Below, piece by piece: positions 34,602 to 47,990 of a DNA stretch of 64,000 bases (the stretch's first letter is position 1; every line of letters begins with the position of its first letter). The notes under the pieces were generated by a model. The model did no database searches. It had not been told where the DNA came from and worked only from the letters and a program-made list of their open reading frames with translations. The stretch comes from Isoetes taiwanensis (lineage: Eukaryota; Streptophyta; Lycopodiopsida; Isoetales; Isoetaceae): the NCBI GenBank assembly GCA_021234155.1, contig JAJEKV010000017.1, positions 10,977,525 through 11,041,524 on the forward strand, written 5' to 3'. The translations under genes were made by a program, and so were the position numbers.

Positions 34602-35060
34602 ATGTTGTTCCCTTTCATTTCCAATGTGGCATATGCGCTTCAATTACAAAAGCGGTGTCGTCCTTCACTTTGCAAAATATACCAGGGTCTTGCGGTCTTG
34701 TTGTTAATTCCTCTGTATGGCCACATCGCGGAGATTATTCGATCCTTGCCATTTGGGTATTGCCAGATTGCGAAGCTACTGGGCGGAAGAAGGTGGGAGA
34801 GGGCATGCCTCCCCGGAACTAAATTTGAAATGATCAAGGAGAATTTGAAATTTGATGAAGCCAGAGAGCAAATTGATGAAAGCGAGAAGAATTTGACGAT
34901 GTGTGATGGTTATAAGAAGCACCGAATTGACCCCTTACTGGAGTGCAGACGCAACAGACTTTCTAAATTTGATGGGTCTATTACAACCGAAAGCAATCTG
35001 AAGACAACTACTCAAAGATTGATTTTCCTTTTTAATTTCTATTTTGATGGAGGTTCGTGA
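34602..35060 (+). CDS. 5' ORF of unrecognised gene, copy 2 (152 aa, open)
   Basis: Open from the ATG at 34,602, which lies in the end of unit 1 eight bases before the junction, to 35,060. Residues read MLFPFISNVAYALQLQ, then AVLLLIPLYGHIAEIIRSL, then the same charged region as copy 1 and ending FYFDGGS. This is the only copy with this frame uninterrupted. An indel (CAATCTGAAGAC versus CAATGAAGAC in copy 1) changes a few residues before the end. No domain recognised. Downstream at about 35,314 the exon-like DLRYPPPKSID segment is repeated. A TATA promoter lies about 890 bases upstream in unit 1. Confidence 0.35.
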   Translation: MLFPFISNVAYALQLQKRCRPSLCKIYQGLAVLLLIPLYGHIAEIIRSLPFGYCQIAKLLGGRRWERACLPGTKFEMIKENLKFDEAREQIDESEKNLTMCDGYKKHRIDPLLECRRNRLSKFDGSITTESNLKTTTQRLIFLFNFYFDGGS

Positions 35061-35483
35061 AATCCAGGAAATCCATTATGTAGTCGCTTAAAAAAGATCT
35101 GTGTCGTTCTTCTGAATTTGGTTTCTTACTGAGGTGAAAGCTGCACATTCCTGTAATATTGTGAGTATTAATTTCGAAGCCATTTCACCGATGACAAGTC
35201 GCCTTCTTTGATGTGGGTATTCAACAACCCTTTGAAAACAACCATCCCGCTTACATACGTTTTTTTAGGGTACCCGAAAAGGTTCTAGTGTAGGACCTTA
35301 GATATCCGCCTCCTAAATCAATTGATCCCTTTCTTGTGTCTATGAGACTTAGTGACATAGTTGCATGCCTTGGGGCAACAGATGCAGAGTCTATTGCATA
35401 TGGAAATAGACCAGAGCTTGAATATAGTCCGAAGGGGAATGTGTTAAATGTTAGAAAACAAGGCAGAGTACTTCAAATGCTAG

Positions 35484-35990
35484 AAAAATTTATGAGTGTA
35501 GCTATTGTGGTAATAACTTTAGGACTGCTTTTGGATTGAAAAACCATTTTAAAACAGTCCATGCTTTAAAGGCCATAGATGTGGCCTTGAGGCCCAAGAG
35601 AGATCAAGTTTGAGAAAATTTATGAGTGTAGCTATTATTGTAATAACTTCAGGACTGCTTTTGGATTGAAAACCCATTTTTAAAACAGTCCATGCTTCAA
35701 GGCCATAGTCATGGCGTTGAGGCCCAAGCTACCGATCAAGCTTGTAAAATTTATGAGTGTAGCTATTTTTGTTATAACTTTAGGACTGCTTTTGGATTGA
35801 AAAACCATTTTAAAACATTCCATGCTTTGAAGGCCATAGATGTGGCCTTGAGAGGCCCAAGCGCTGATCAAGCTTGGTAAAATTTATGAGTATAGCTATT
35901 GTGGTAGTAACTTCAGGACTTCTTTTATTCAAAACCCATTTTAAAACAGTCCATGCTTCGAAGGCCATAGCTGTGGCCTTCGAAGCGAGG
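35484..35990 (+). pseudogene. four tandem C2H2 modules, copy 2
   Basis: Same four-module array as copy 1. Module 1 keeps the intact CX2CX12HX4H finger. Module 3 here reads YECSYFCYNFRTAFGLKNHF, differing from copy 1 at the second Cys. The splice-like donor follows at about 36,016. Confidence 0.55.
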
Positions 35991-36930
35991 ATCGGATAAG
36001 GCCTTTGTTTGAAAGGTAAGTTAATCTAATTGGTTGAGTGCTTAGTTTCTTAAATTTGACATAGGAGCAGTGACTTCAGTTACTGCACTACTGATATCTT
36101 TTCAATGTTTTCAGGGATTATGATCATAATGCACTCTGGTCCAAGATACTCCGGCAAACAGTCTATGTTGTGGTTGCAGATGTCCTCCACGCTATGTACA
36201 TGTTGCACTGTCTTATTTGGTTATTCTATCTTTGTTTGGATTGAATGCCTTTCATGAATTGCAGAACATACCTAATTTGGGAGAAAGTAAATCTAATTGG
36301 TCCAACATTGATCAAGGCTCTCTGGCAGAATCACCAGGAGAGTAAATCTAATGGGTCCAATGTAGATACTGATGTCTTTTAAGTCTGCAAACCAGAAGCG
36401 GTTACTTTGGCACCTCAGCTCATTTTAAGTGTCAATACAGGCCCATGTTATTGTTGTGATATGTGCTTTCTCTTTGCACTGCTAGGCCCTATAGGCTACG
36501 GTTCACCGAGGACCAATGTTGTGCTTCCTTATGTCTTATGTCCTCCGTGTCGACTTTTCACGGACCACGGTCCTAAACAATGATCCTGTCCAATCTATCT
36601 ATGTATCTTTTATATCACCTGCCTAAATTTGTTCGATCTCCCTTACTTTAATTCTCCTTGTAGCCAACCACCTAACGACAATGCTCAGGACATCATAACT
36701 CGTTATGCCCCCTTCCACATAACGTTGTTCGATTAATTACCATTCAACTCTTGCAGAGTTATAAATTGCACATTACGTGTCATTTCAAACTTGATCACTT
36801 TGAGAACATACAACTTCTGCGTCACTTATAATCTTGCATTACCTCTTTAAGGTGGGGACACTTACTTCCAACATATCATATGTTAGCCCGGAGCAAGCGT
36901 AGTCTTGATGCTAAGGACATCATCATTTTT

Positions 36931-37205
36931 AAGGTGGGAAGAATGTGACGTTCCTCGTATTTATATGCCTTTTGGGTATAAATACATGACACATCACTAT
37001 GAATAATCAATGGTGCATTAATTATTCATAAGCTAAGGTTAGCTATGTAAATCGTTAATTATTAAGGTAGAAACTTAACTCTAAACCCTAATTCGAATTT
37101 AGGGCTTAACCTAATATTAAAAAAGCTAATATAGTAAATTAGTCAATGATAACTAATCTATAATTGCCACTTGGCCCAAATCGATTGGGCAAGGCAGAAG
37201 TGCTA
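36931..37205 (+). mobile_element. LTR retrotransposon 3' end, copy 2
   Basis: Polypurine tract 36,931-36,943 and LTR start TGTGACG at 36,944, identical to copy 1. Confidence 0.55.
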
Positions 37206-40200
37206 ACATGGGACACCCAGATTGGGGCTTTCATCCCAGTTCGTAACATACGCCGATGTTGAAATCATTATCTTACCTGCATGGGCGGGCTTTGACCTGG
37301 TTACTTGCTATCGCTTTTATTTAGTGGGAAAAGATTGGGAATGTATGTATTCATTTTTCAGGTGCGAAGGAGAGGATCTGGGGAGCTCACATTCTAAAAC
37401 CATGTACATATCTCCAAGGAATGCTGAACATTGATTAGTTTAAAACGAAGATTGTTCTTCTGAAAGGCTATTAATGGAGAGAAGTTTTTTAAGCAAGCTA
37501 TACCATTGTACAAATTTGGAAGTAACAAACATGGCTTCAAGAAAAATGCAAAAAAGGGCAGCTGCATGTTTGAAGAGAATAAAGTGCGCAAAATGCTCTA
37601 ATATGACGAGCCAAAATATTAACAGTTCGGATGAGTACAGATAAACAGCATCATTCAACTGATTTATTACCATATCTGATAAGGTAGATGTTGCGTTATG
37701 GTTAAAATGTAAACCTTTATTATGTATGAAACGTTTCTTCAGGATCTTCATGTTGTGCAAGCATCAGTAATATTTTTCCAAGGTTAAGCATAAGCCTTGG
37801 GTCTCAAGGTCTTAAGCTCAATGTCGTAGCTTTTCATCTTCTGATCTATTCATCTGCAAAATAGAAGAAAGTAGGCAAACACTTCGTGGCCCAAGGTCTT
37901 AATGCAACAACTTCTCATCTTATGCAATCCATTCATTGCGATAATGTTATGGTTTATGATTGATGGTTCTCCATCAATCAAGATAAATGTGATGACAATG
38001 TACTAAAGATAATATATTTTGAAGGTTCTGCTAACTCTTTAGAATTAGTACCAGTTCAATCTATTTTGTTTGTAGACGCACATTTTTTAGTGTTAGATCA
38101 TATAGTGTCAAAGTTCTTTTGCAAAATGGTCGGTGCCGGTATTTACCGTTGTCTCGAATCGGTGGATTTTAAAACGAAGTAATTTCAAATTCTACCTCGC
38201 CTTTAGCCGAAGGGAACACGAAAAAGCAAGGAGTCCATTCCATCCTATCATTGAAGTCAAGTATTCACATAATTGTTGCAGAAGTCAAGTAAATTACTGT
38301 TCTGATCTCTGGGATTATATTCTTGCATTTAACTAAGTCGCAATTTGAGGGATTATATTCTTGCATTTAACTAAGTCAAAACTTCGGTTCTAGCCATTTA
38401 TGGACATTCTATATGACTAATCTAGGCTTGAATTTTATTATAGTATAATCAATTGCCTATGACAAAATAAACAATGGTTATGGTTCAACCTCAAATGTTC
38501 GAACCTAACACAAAAATCTGGACTGTCGTCATAAAAGTGGTGTTTTGATTACTTTGTTCAACTATATGCTCATCATACTAGAAAATATATATGGTCATTT
38601 TTACATCCAATAACTTTGGCACCAAGCATCTTATACACAGGGTGGCCTTTGTGCTGAGTTGAACAAAAGAACAGGGCTGCCACGATAAATTTCTTGTACA
38701 TTGTAATTGTTAGAGATGTGCAAGTGATCTATAAATTATGCAATATCATTTGCAAACGTTGGACATTTGACCATGCCATTTAATAGTATTGTTGTCAATG
38801 AAGTCATTGTTAGAAGGAGAATGCAACTTGCCTTATATGCATATGAATTATAATCTCTCTGTCGGTGCTTGCCCATAATTGTTTCTATTTATAAGTGTGA
38901 AGGTTGATTTAAAATGGGACTCGCTTGACCATAACTATTCCTATTTAAAACTTTAAAGGCTGGTTTTGGATGAGATCCCTTACAACGGGGCATCACAAAT
39001 TTAAATAAGTTTGGCCCTTTCAAACATGATACACTATCTTTTGGTTACTATATAATACTTCTTAGATGCTTGCAAGGAACAACCTTTGAGGGAAGGTATA
39101 CCTCAAGGTGGCTAAATAATTGAGTTAAATATCACATCACTTCCCCCAAAGGTTTAGCAACGGTTGACCGACTTATATAAGACAAAAAACTTTAAATACA
39201 TCAAGCATTATTTAAATTCATCAAGCATAAATACGAGAGAAAAAACATTTAAATACATCAAGCATAAGTAAGCATTTCCTCCAATTACAAGATGTGTTGA
39301 ACGTGGTGTGAACGATTAAAATATACATACACTCATGAAGCAAACATGATGTTCCCATCCGTAAATATCAGACTGTGATGCCGTGTTAAAACCATGGTAT
39401 ATTCTTGGAATATTGTGTTGTGTCATGTTAAAAAAAAAAAGTTGAGTGTTGAGTGATATTGTTGGAAAAAAAATTCCAGGAACTCTAGCATCTAGAATTT
39501 CCTAAAAGACGAAGTTTACATGTTTGACTCATCATCACGATGGGCCTGTTTTGCCTATTAGAAGTTTGTGATGGCTCTTGATGGTCGCAAAAATGGCAAA
39601 CCATCTTGCACGACGGTGCTGGCCATAACTGCCATATGTAAATCGTCCCTATAGAGAAAGAAATTACTGAGGATTTGTGGGTCAAAATTTTGATATTCTT
39701 TATAAATTTCGAATAAATTATAGGTTTTTGTGCACCCCTTCTGACTATCAACAAAGTGAAAAATTTTAAAATTTAAGTTGGCTATAAGAAGACGACACTG
39801 GAAAATTTACACAGCATTCGCCATTTGCATTCCAACTAGAAATAGATGGTGTTGATTTTTGGGAAATACCCCACGTTTGCAAATATTCTAAAAATACCCT
39901 CCAAATGAAGAGCATTTTTGTAAATATCTTGATATAGTTTTTGTGGCTCCTCAAATTCAAAAGGTATCTCCACAAATATTATAGACTAGAATAAAATCTT
40001 TCCAACAAGACCAAATTATGAATTTCACAAGTTATGTTCATTTGAGTTGGTTTTTATAACACTTTTTAAAACGCTGTAACTTGACGGTTCCAACTTCGTT
40101 TTAGACGATTCTATGATACTGAATAGATTTCACTAACGATCACACGAACGTTATTGCCATTTGATCCAAATACCCTATTTCCGATGGTATGTTTTGGGTA

Positions 40201-40537
40201 TTTCATTCGGTGGCCACTATACAAATTGGATAATGATTTAAAGTCCGCCTGATACTCTGCAGATGAGAGCAAGTATATGTGAAACTTAGAAACTTCTTTC
40301 TTCCATGTAGGCAGCGAAAGGTCAAAGTTGAGCATGTGAGACGTGCATGGCAAACGCCGAAGCCGACGCCTCCACTTTTCCATAAGAATACAAAAATGCT
40401 CGTTCGAAGAAGCCTGGCCGTTTTCTTGTCTGGACTGGAGTAGCATCAACGCAAAAGCTCTAATTATCACATTATCTTAGCACAGTGGCATCGATCAAAA
40501 TTCATATGGCCACTTACTTAGTTTAGCTTCTCGCAGA

Positions 40538-42011
40538 ATGAAGAACAGAAGCAGTTCCGGCCCCGACTTCAAAGGTCTCATTGCTGACAAACCTTGTGTC
40601 ATGGATTCCTCCTCCCTTCGCCCTGTTTCTTGTAAAATCTGGCTTATCTTGATCCTACTTCTCACAAATTTGTTAGCATTTGTTGCATTTTCGTCTAGAT
40701 CTAGCGAGATCACCAGTAAGCTTTGCAGGACGGGTTATAATAGTGATCGGCACATTACAAGGTTCGGAGTTCTGACATCGGATATGCTTGTGAGAAAGCT
40801 GAACGATACCATGATGATGTTGAATCAGAAAAATGACGAAATAGAGGGCAAGGATAGACAAATCGAGAAATTGAAAAGAGAAGTGAAAGAAGGATCATCT
40901 GCAGAGTTGGAAAGGCTAAGAAAGGAGCTACAGCGTCTTCAATCGCCGGCCTCATCCGCTGTGAGTTGCAGGTGCACTCGCGACGAATGCGATTGTTCTG
41001 CTTTGGATGAAAAGGAATTTCCTACTTCCAACGAGATTTGGCAGCTTATAGGCTCTAGAAAGCTTCCTTTCGGCTGGAATCCTGCATTAAAATCCGATTC
41101 CATATTATCCCCATTGGCCATGCCTGTTTTCTGCTAAAGGACGACCTAGATCGTTATATGGATTACAAGATAGGAGAAATGTGTCCTGATGATTTGGATC
41201 TGGCGCAGAAACTACTGCTCCATGGCTGCGAGCCCCTGCCTCGCCGGAGATGTTTCGCAAGGTCACCGCCGAATTTTCCCGAACCATATCCGGTGCCGGA
41301 AGCCAATTGGAAACTTCCTTCGGATGAGAGCATACTATGGAGTCCATACACATGCAAAAGCTTCGATTGCCTCAACGGCAGAGCAAAGGCGAAGGTATTT
41401 GCAGATTGTCTAGACTGCTTTGATCTTCAAGGCAGGGAATCGCGCAGATGGTTACCAGGAGCTGCTTCTCTGGATTTTAGCGTGGAAGAGGTTTTGCTTC
41501 TAAAACAGGGCAGCATCAGAATAGGGTTAGATCTGGGGGCGGAACCGGATCCTTTGCAGTAAGAATGCAGGCCCTTAACGTCACCATTATCACTACTACT
41601 TTAGATCTGGATGGACCTTTCAATAGCTTTGTTGCACTTAGAGGTGTGATTCCCCTGTATCTAACCATTTCTCAGCGCCTCCCCTTCTTCGATAATACCC
41701 TCGATTTGGTTCATTCTATGCATGTTCTCAGCAGCTGGATCCCTTTGGAGATGTTCCAGTTCATCCTTTATGACATCTACAGAGTCCTGCGGCCTGGTGG
41801 CTTGTTTTGGCTCGATCATTTTTTCTGTCTCAAGCCCCAATTCAACAGCAGTTATCAGCCCTTGATTGACAAGATGGGTTTCCTCAAGCTTAAATGGGTT
41901 ATTGGTAATAAGCTTGATCGGGGTCCTCAAGTCCAGGAAATGTATCTGTCTGCTCTTCTAGAAAAACCCAGGATCGGCAGTTTTAAATCTGGCACCAGAG
42001 ATTCTGGGTAA
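40538..42011 (+). CDS. membrane-anchored SAM-dependent methyltransferase family protein, copy 2 (frameshifted)
   Basis: Same gene. The start is 40,538 and the family stop TAA is at 42,009-42,011. The frame breaks twice. Four C near 41,110 replace the five of copy 1. Five G near 41,536 replace the six that encode the glycine-rich SAM motif LGGGTG. The open pieces are 40,538-41,137, 41,158-41,562 and 41,565-42,011. Total length is two bases short of 1,476, exactly the two missing bases. The C-terminal end (KPRIGSFKSGTRDSG) is intact, unlike in copy 1. Confidence 0.8.
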
Positions 42012-43420
42012 TCATTGCCATTGTTAGAAATACTTCTTTTCATTCATGGCCAGATCCAAGTGGTGGCTCCAACATCCAAGTGGTGGATGAAAACAGTGCT
42101 GGCCAAATGCTCGTCTGTCATTCCTTGCTTATCTGCAAATCTATATCATCTTTTCTTTCCTTTTTAAAACTCTCACTTAGTAGAAGTTTGACCATGACTT
42201 TGACAAATATGGCGTATTGTAATGTGGTGGTATGCAATACAAAACGGATGTGTTTTGATACAAACATGTGATCTAAGTTGATTGTATATAACATTCCTCT
42301 ATACCAGTGTTGAGCAAATTCTGGGGAACACTATAAACCAACCGGTCGGAATTGAAAATTTTCCGGTCAAGTTAGTGTATTGCAGGAATTTTTCTGGCAA
42401 GTCTTCTTGTGGTTTTCTATTAGGACAATAGAAAGTTCCGGTTCTAAACACAAGATATCTAAGTGGCCAAAGTAACCATAAGAAATTTTTCGATAGGACC
42501 TAAAAAGTTTGCCCAACACTGTACAATATGTAGAAGTGGTAGTAATTGACACGTGGTAATAAAGGCTATAGTACATAACTGTATTTTACACCTATTGTGT
42601 AGGCACTTACGCTTAGGCCCAAATTCCACTATGACACTATTACTTTTGCATCCAAACTATGGGGCTATCTTCCGGATCTGTGATTCCATGTTGTTCCGAT
42701 AGTTTTCTTCAATAAGAGACGATCTGTCGTTGTGGCAATTTTAGAACCAGGTAGAAGAAACTCTCGGGAATCTTGCCCAGGAGTAACATTTGAAATTAGA
42801 ACACCACGTCACAAATTTTTTGCCGATAATGGAATGCAAAACTCGGAGATTCTTGTTGTCATGGGTCTTGCAGGTTCATCCACCCTTCCATCGTAGTGGA
42901 ATCTAACATCTCTTTTAGTAGAACTTTGCAATAATTAATACTCTTGAAATGGCAAGATTCGTTTAGCCTTCAATCAAAACCTAATTGTCTCTATGGTCAA
43001 CTTTAATCCATGAGTACGGACTCCCCTTGTAAGGAGCTAATTTGTTAGCCAGAGAGTGGGTTTTAGCATCTTATTCCAAACTTTGAGCACATCTGAAGAA
43101 GAGAGTGGGTTAGCATCTTATTGTAGATTTTGAGGATATCTAAATATCTGATGATCATGATTTGTCTTTTGGTAAATTTGCATACTTTATTTCTATGCCC
43201 AAAAAGGGAAAACACTCAAATCTTGAGACATTTGTAAGAAAATGACAATTGCTATAGTAATGGGCTTATTGACACATTGCAACAAAAGTTGCAGTATGCG
43301 ACACTATTTTATGCTTATTGTGTAGGCACTAACACTTAGGCCTAGATTCAAAAGGACGTTATTACTTCTTCTTTTGCATCCAAACTCTCGGGCTATCTTC
43401 TAGGATATCTCATTGGTATA

Positions 43421-44315
43421 ATAACCAAATGCGGTTGCTGACCCGGGAAGACTTTAGAGCTAAGTTCCTCCTTTCAAGGTGGGATCGGGCTATTGGACAG
43501 AAGGTGTCTCCAGTTCTGCCTCCAATAGCACAAGTGGATGCCCCTCAACTTTAGGTGGTAGATGAGCTTGTCAAAGTAGATAAGTTGATGAACTACATTT
43601 ATTAGATTTTGCTTGCTGTTGAAGTCATACCTCCTTCAGCAAAGCGACCTTTGGTCATCCCTAGGGACCAAAGACGAAGATAGAAATGGGTATGGGATAA
43701 ACTGTTCCATCCCAAAGTATCTGTTTTTTGGTGGCAAATCATTCATTGTTGTGTGCGTATTAATGTTGTGGTGCACAGCCGGTCCGTCGACGCGTGTTTG
43801 CACTTTGTCCCCTATGTCGGGAGAGGGGCGACAATTGAGTATTGCTTCTTTCTATGTCAACATGTCAGGCATGCTTGGATGTGGCTTCAAGGTCTTTTTC
43901 ACTGCAGTTTGAATAGCCAACAGATGTTATTAACAGTCTACCCAGGCATAAAGGGCTTTTCATTTGGCTTCTGCATGGATCATTTGGTCCATTTGGAAGA
44001 GAAAGAATCTTCTCATATTCAAAAGTCAAGTTTGTTCTGATGCACAGGTTCTTATCGAGGCCCAATAATGAATTGTCAAAGCATTTGAGTGCTCATCAAT
44101 AGCTAATGAAGTTAAGAACCATATTTGGAAGCATTATCTTCACATTAATACTTACTCGTGAGCTTTTGATCCCTCCTTACACTACTTAGATGTTGCATTC
44201 GTGTGGGATGGATTTGCTCTAATAGATACTTTCTCCATTGAGTTTTTAGTCCCCATTGTACTTTGTTTGTAACTTTCTCTGAATAATAAAGGCTCGCATC
44301 CTTCCAAAAAAAAAA
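43421..44315 (+). mobile_element. L1-type LINE fragment, copy 2
   Basis: Same fragment with poly-A at 44,306-44,315. The zf-RVT region around 43,665-43,840 is heavily altered relative to copies 1 and 3 (for example CAGCCGGTCCGTCGACGCG at 43,778-43,796), which disrupts the frame. Confidence 0.85.
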
Positions 44316-44493
44316 GTTCTTCGAGAAAAATCAAATCTTGAGATATTTGTCTACCCCCTCCCCCAAACTTCCCTCACCCCAATCCATTTCCCCATCCCTC
44401 CCTCGCCATGTGGTAAGTCCAAGCGTGTGGCACGGCAGCGGTCCATGTGGACCTCCACGCATGTCTTGATATTACCTAAAAAATGTGGAACTC

Positions 44494-44758
44494 TATTTAT
44501 AACTTGAGCTTTCTTTCTCATTTCTACACGTGGGATATATATCTCACGATTTGTAAAGAACCCTAAAATAGAGAATGCCAAGAACCAAACTTTTTGGCGG
44601 TTTGAAAGCCTAATCATAGCCTAAAGATGCCGGTTTGTCCGATTCATGCCAAGAAATTTCGTCTTATCTCGTCTATGAAAAAGCGAATTAATTGCGTAAA
44701 GGTCAGATCCGGGGATGAGGGCATTCAATCGACTTGGTATCTTTCTTTGGGCAAGGTA
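44494..44758 (+). promoter_or_regulatory. TATA-type core promoter and possible exon, copy 2
   Basis: TATTTATAA at 44,494-44,502 and donor-like GGGCAAG/GTATGC near 44,756. Many CAG/CTG positions differ from copies 1 and 3 (44,395-44,760). It points at the ORF starting at 45,379. Confidence 0.35.
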
Positions 44759-45378
44759 TGCATTACTCTAATTTTAGACTTAGATTGCTCACAATTAATA
44801 TTTATTCTTGTAATCTCTGAGTTCTACATGTATGTCTTTTTAGTGTCACTTTTCTTTACAAATTTGGAGCACATAAAATAGTTCTTGGCATATACCCATC
44901 TTTGCATAAGGCTACAATCCAACCTTCAAATCATACTCGAAATTTCCACAAAAAAAAAAAAAAATCAAAGTTCTTATTTGCATTAGCTTTGCCATTGTTT
45001 ATCATCAAAAAATATTTTTCTAAGCACATTTGCATCTTTCTATCAAAAGCACCTAATGCACACACTTGAAGGATTGTCAGATTTTGCAAGAGGTGTCAAA
45101 ACTAAAAAATGATTCATTTTGCTGATTTACAAAAAATTGCTTGCTGGTTTCTAGCATTGTGACCGCCTGCTTGACAAAATTTGACTTTCTGAGCATATTT
45201 GCATGATCTTATGTGAAAAAACTTAATGCACTAGATCTACAAGTATGTCAGAACTGGTACAAGGTGTCAAAAGTGAAAAACTTGGTCAAATATTTCATTT
45301 CCAAAAATTAGCTTGTTGCCAGGAGTATTGACCAAGTTTTGACTTGGTCTTAGGGTTGCAAATTTGAGAGTATTCTGC

Positions 45379-45834
45379 ATGTTGTTCCCTTTCATTTCCA
45401 ATGTGGCATATGCGCTTCAATTACAAAAGCGGTGTCGTCCTTCACTTTGCAAAATATACCAGGGTCTTGCGGTGCGCTGTTAATTCCTCGGGTATGGCCA
45501 CATCGCGGAGATTATTCGATCCTTGCCATTTGGGTATTGCCAGATTGCGAAGCTACTGGGCGGAAGAAGGTGGGAGAGGGCATGCCTCCCCGGAACTAAA
45601 TTTGAAATGATCAAGGAGAATTTGAAATTTGATGAAGCCAGAGAGCAAATTGATGAAAGCGAGAAGAATTTGACGATGTGTGATGGTTATAAGAAGCACC
45701 GAATTGACCCCTTACTGGAGTGCAGACGCAACAGACTTTCTAAATTTGATGGGTCTATTACAACTGAGCAATCTGGAAGACAACTACTCAGCATTGATTT
45801 TCCTTTTAATTTCTATTTTGATGGAGGTTCGTGA
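45379..45834 (+). pseudogene. 5' ORF of unrecognised gene, copy 3
   Basis: ATG at 45,379 across the second internal junction. The frame is interrupted by the same GCGGTGCGCTGTTAATTCC variant as copy 1 and reopens to 45,834. Near 45,765 the sequence reads ACTGAGCAATCTGGAAGAC, a third version of the region that differs between copies 1 and 2. Confidence 0.35.
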
Positions 45835-46261
45835 AATCCAGGAAATCCATTATGTAGTCGCTTAAAAAAGATCTGTGTCGTTCTTCTGAATTTGGTTTCT
45901 TACTGAGGTGAAAGCTGCACATTCCTGTAATATTGTGAGTATTAATTTCGAAGCCATTTCACCGATGACAAGTCGCCTTCTTTGATGTGGGTATTCAACA
46001 ACCCTTTGAAAACAACCATCCCGTTTCTGCTTCTGTTTTTTAGGGTACCCAGAAAGGTTCTAGTTTTGTAGGACCTTAGATATCCGCCTCCTAAATCAAT
46101 TGATCCCTTTCTTGTGTCTATGAGACTTAGTGACATAGTTGCATGCCTTGGGGCAACAGATGCAGAGTCTATTGCATATGGAAATAGACCAGAGCTTGAA
46201 TATAGTCCAGAAGGGAATGTGTTAAATGTTAGAAAACAAGGCAGAGTACTTCAAATGCTAG

Positions 46262-46772
46262 AAAAATTTATGAGTGTAGCTATTGTGGTAATAACTTTTA
46301 GGACCGCTTTTTGGATTGAAAAACCATTTTAAAACAGTCCATGCTTTAAAGGCCATAGTTGTGGCCTTGAGGCCCAAGAGTGATCAAGTTTGAGAAAATT
46401 TATGAGTGTAGCTATTATGGTAATAACTTCAGGACTGCTTTTGGATTGAAAACCCATTTTAAAACAAGTCCATGCTTCGAAGGCCATAGCTGTGGCGTTG
46501 AGGCCCAAGCGCTGATCAAGCTTGGAAAATTTATGAGTGTAGCTATTATAGTTATAACTTTAGGACTGCTTTTGGATTGAAAAACCATTTTAAAACATTC
46601 CATGCTTTGAAGGCCATAGATGTGGCCTTGAGAGGCCCAAGCGCTGATCAAGCTTGGTAAAATTTATGAGTATAGCTATTGTGGTAGTAACTTCAGGACT
46701 TCTTTTATTCAAAACCCATTTTAAAAGTCCATGCTTCAAGGCCATAGTCGCGGGCCTTCCGGCGAGGATCGG
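46262..46772 (+). pseudogene. four tandem C2H2 modules, copy 3
   Basis: Same array. Extra single-base changes at about 46,300-46,315 (additional T residues) break the frame inside module 1, and the region after module 4 is heavily altered (GTCGCGGGCCTTCCGGCG at 46,747-46,764 in place of GCTGTGGCCTTCGAAGCG). Confidence 0.5.
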
Positions 46773-47712
46773 ATAAGGCCTTTGTTTGAAAGGTAAGTTA
46801 ATCTAATTGGTTGAGTGCTTAGTTTCTTAAATTTGACATAGGAGCAGTGACTTGATTCTTCGCACTCACCGATATCTTTTCAATGTTTTCGTGGGATTAT
46901 GATCATAATGCACTCGTCCAAGATACTCCCAAGAAAGCGGTCTATGTTGTGGTTGCGATGTCCTCCACGCTATGTACATGTTGCAATTGTCTTATTTGGT
47001 TATTCTATCTTTGTTTGGATTGAATGCCTTTCATGAATGCAAGAACATACCTAATTTGGGGAGAAAGTAAATCTAATTGGTCCAACATTGATCAAGGCTC
47101 TCTCCGGGCGAATCACCGGAGAGTAAATCTAATGGGTCCAATGTAGATACCGATGTCTTTTAAGTCTCAAGAAACCGTGGCGTTTACTTTGGCACCTCGG
47201 CTCATTTTAAGTGTCAATACAGCCCATGTTATTGTTGTGATATGTGCTTTCTCTTTAATCGCTAGGCCCTATAGGCTACGGCTCACCGAGGACCAATGTT
47301 GTGCTTCCTTATGTCTTATGTCCTCCCGTGTCGACTTTTCACGGACCACGGTCCTAAACAATGATCCCCGGCCCATCTATCTATGTATCTTTTATATCAC
47401 CCCGCCTAAATTTGTTCGATCTCCCTTACTTTAATTCTCCTTGTAGCCAACCACCTAACGACAATGCTCAGGACATCATAACTCGTTATGCCCCCTTCCA
47501 CATAACGTTGTTCGATTAATTACCATTCAACTCTTGCAGAGTTATAAATTGCACATTACGTGTCATTTCAAACTTGATCACTTTGAGAACATACAACTTC
47601 TGCGTCACTTATAATCTTGCATTACCTCTTTAAGGTGGGGACACTTACTTCCAACATATCATATGTTAGCCCTGAGTAAGCGTAGTCTTGATGCTAAGGA
47701 CATCATCATTTT

Positions 47713-47990
47713 AAGGTGGGAAGAATGTGACGCTTCTCGTATTTATATGCCTTTTGGGTATAAATACATGACACATCACTATGAATAATCAATGGTGCAT
47801 TAATTATTCATAAGCTAAGGTTAGCTATGTAAATCGTTAATTATTAAGGTAGAAACTTAACTCTAAACCCTAATTCAATTTAGGGCTTAACCTAATATTA
47901 AAAAAGCTAATATAGTAAATTAGTCAATGATAACTAATCTATAATTGCCACTTGGCCCAAATCGATTGGGCAAGGCAGAAGTGCTAACAT
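47713..47990 (+). mobile_element. LTR retrotransposon 3' end, copy 3
   Basis: Polypurine tract 47,713-47,725 and LTR start at 47,726. The LTR start reads TGTGACGCTTCTC instead of TGTGACGTTCCTC. Confidence 0.55.

Larger units (their letters stand above)
23804..34609 (+). repeat. 10.8-kb tandem unit, copy 1 (10,806 bp)
   Basis: Begins CCCTTTCATTTCCAATGTGG and ends GCATGTTGTT, joined directly to copy 2. Contents in order: 5' ORF and C2H2 finger modules, LTR-element 3' end, AT-rich spacer, methyltransferase gene, spacer with a direct repeat, L1-type LINE tail, TATA promoter with possible exon, and a 180-bp repeat. Copies differ by scattered indels and by clusters near CTG/CAG. Confidence 0.95.
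34610..45386 (+). repeat. 10.8-kb tandem unit, copy 2 (10,777 bp)
   Basis: Same content and order as copy 1. Differences concentrate at about 35,250-35,290, 35,690-35,760, 38,130-38,420, 43,665-43,840 and 44,395-44,830. Confidence 0.95.
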
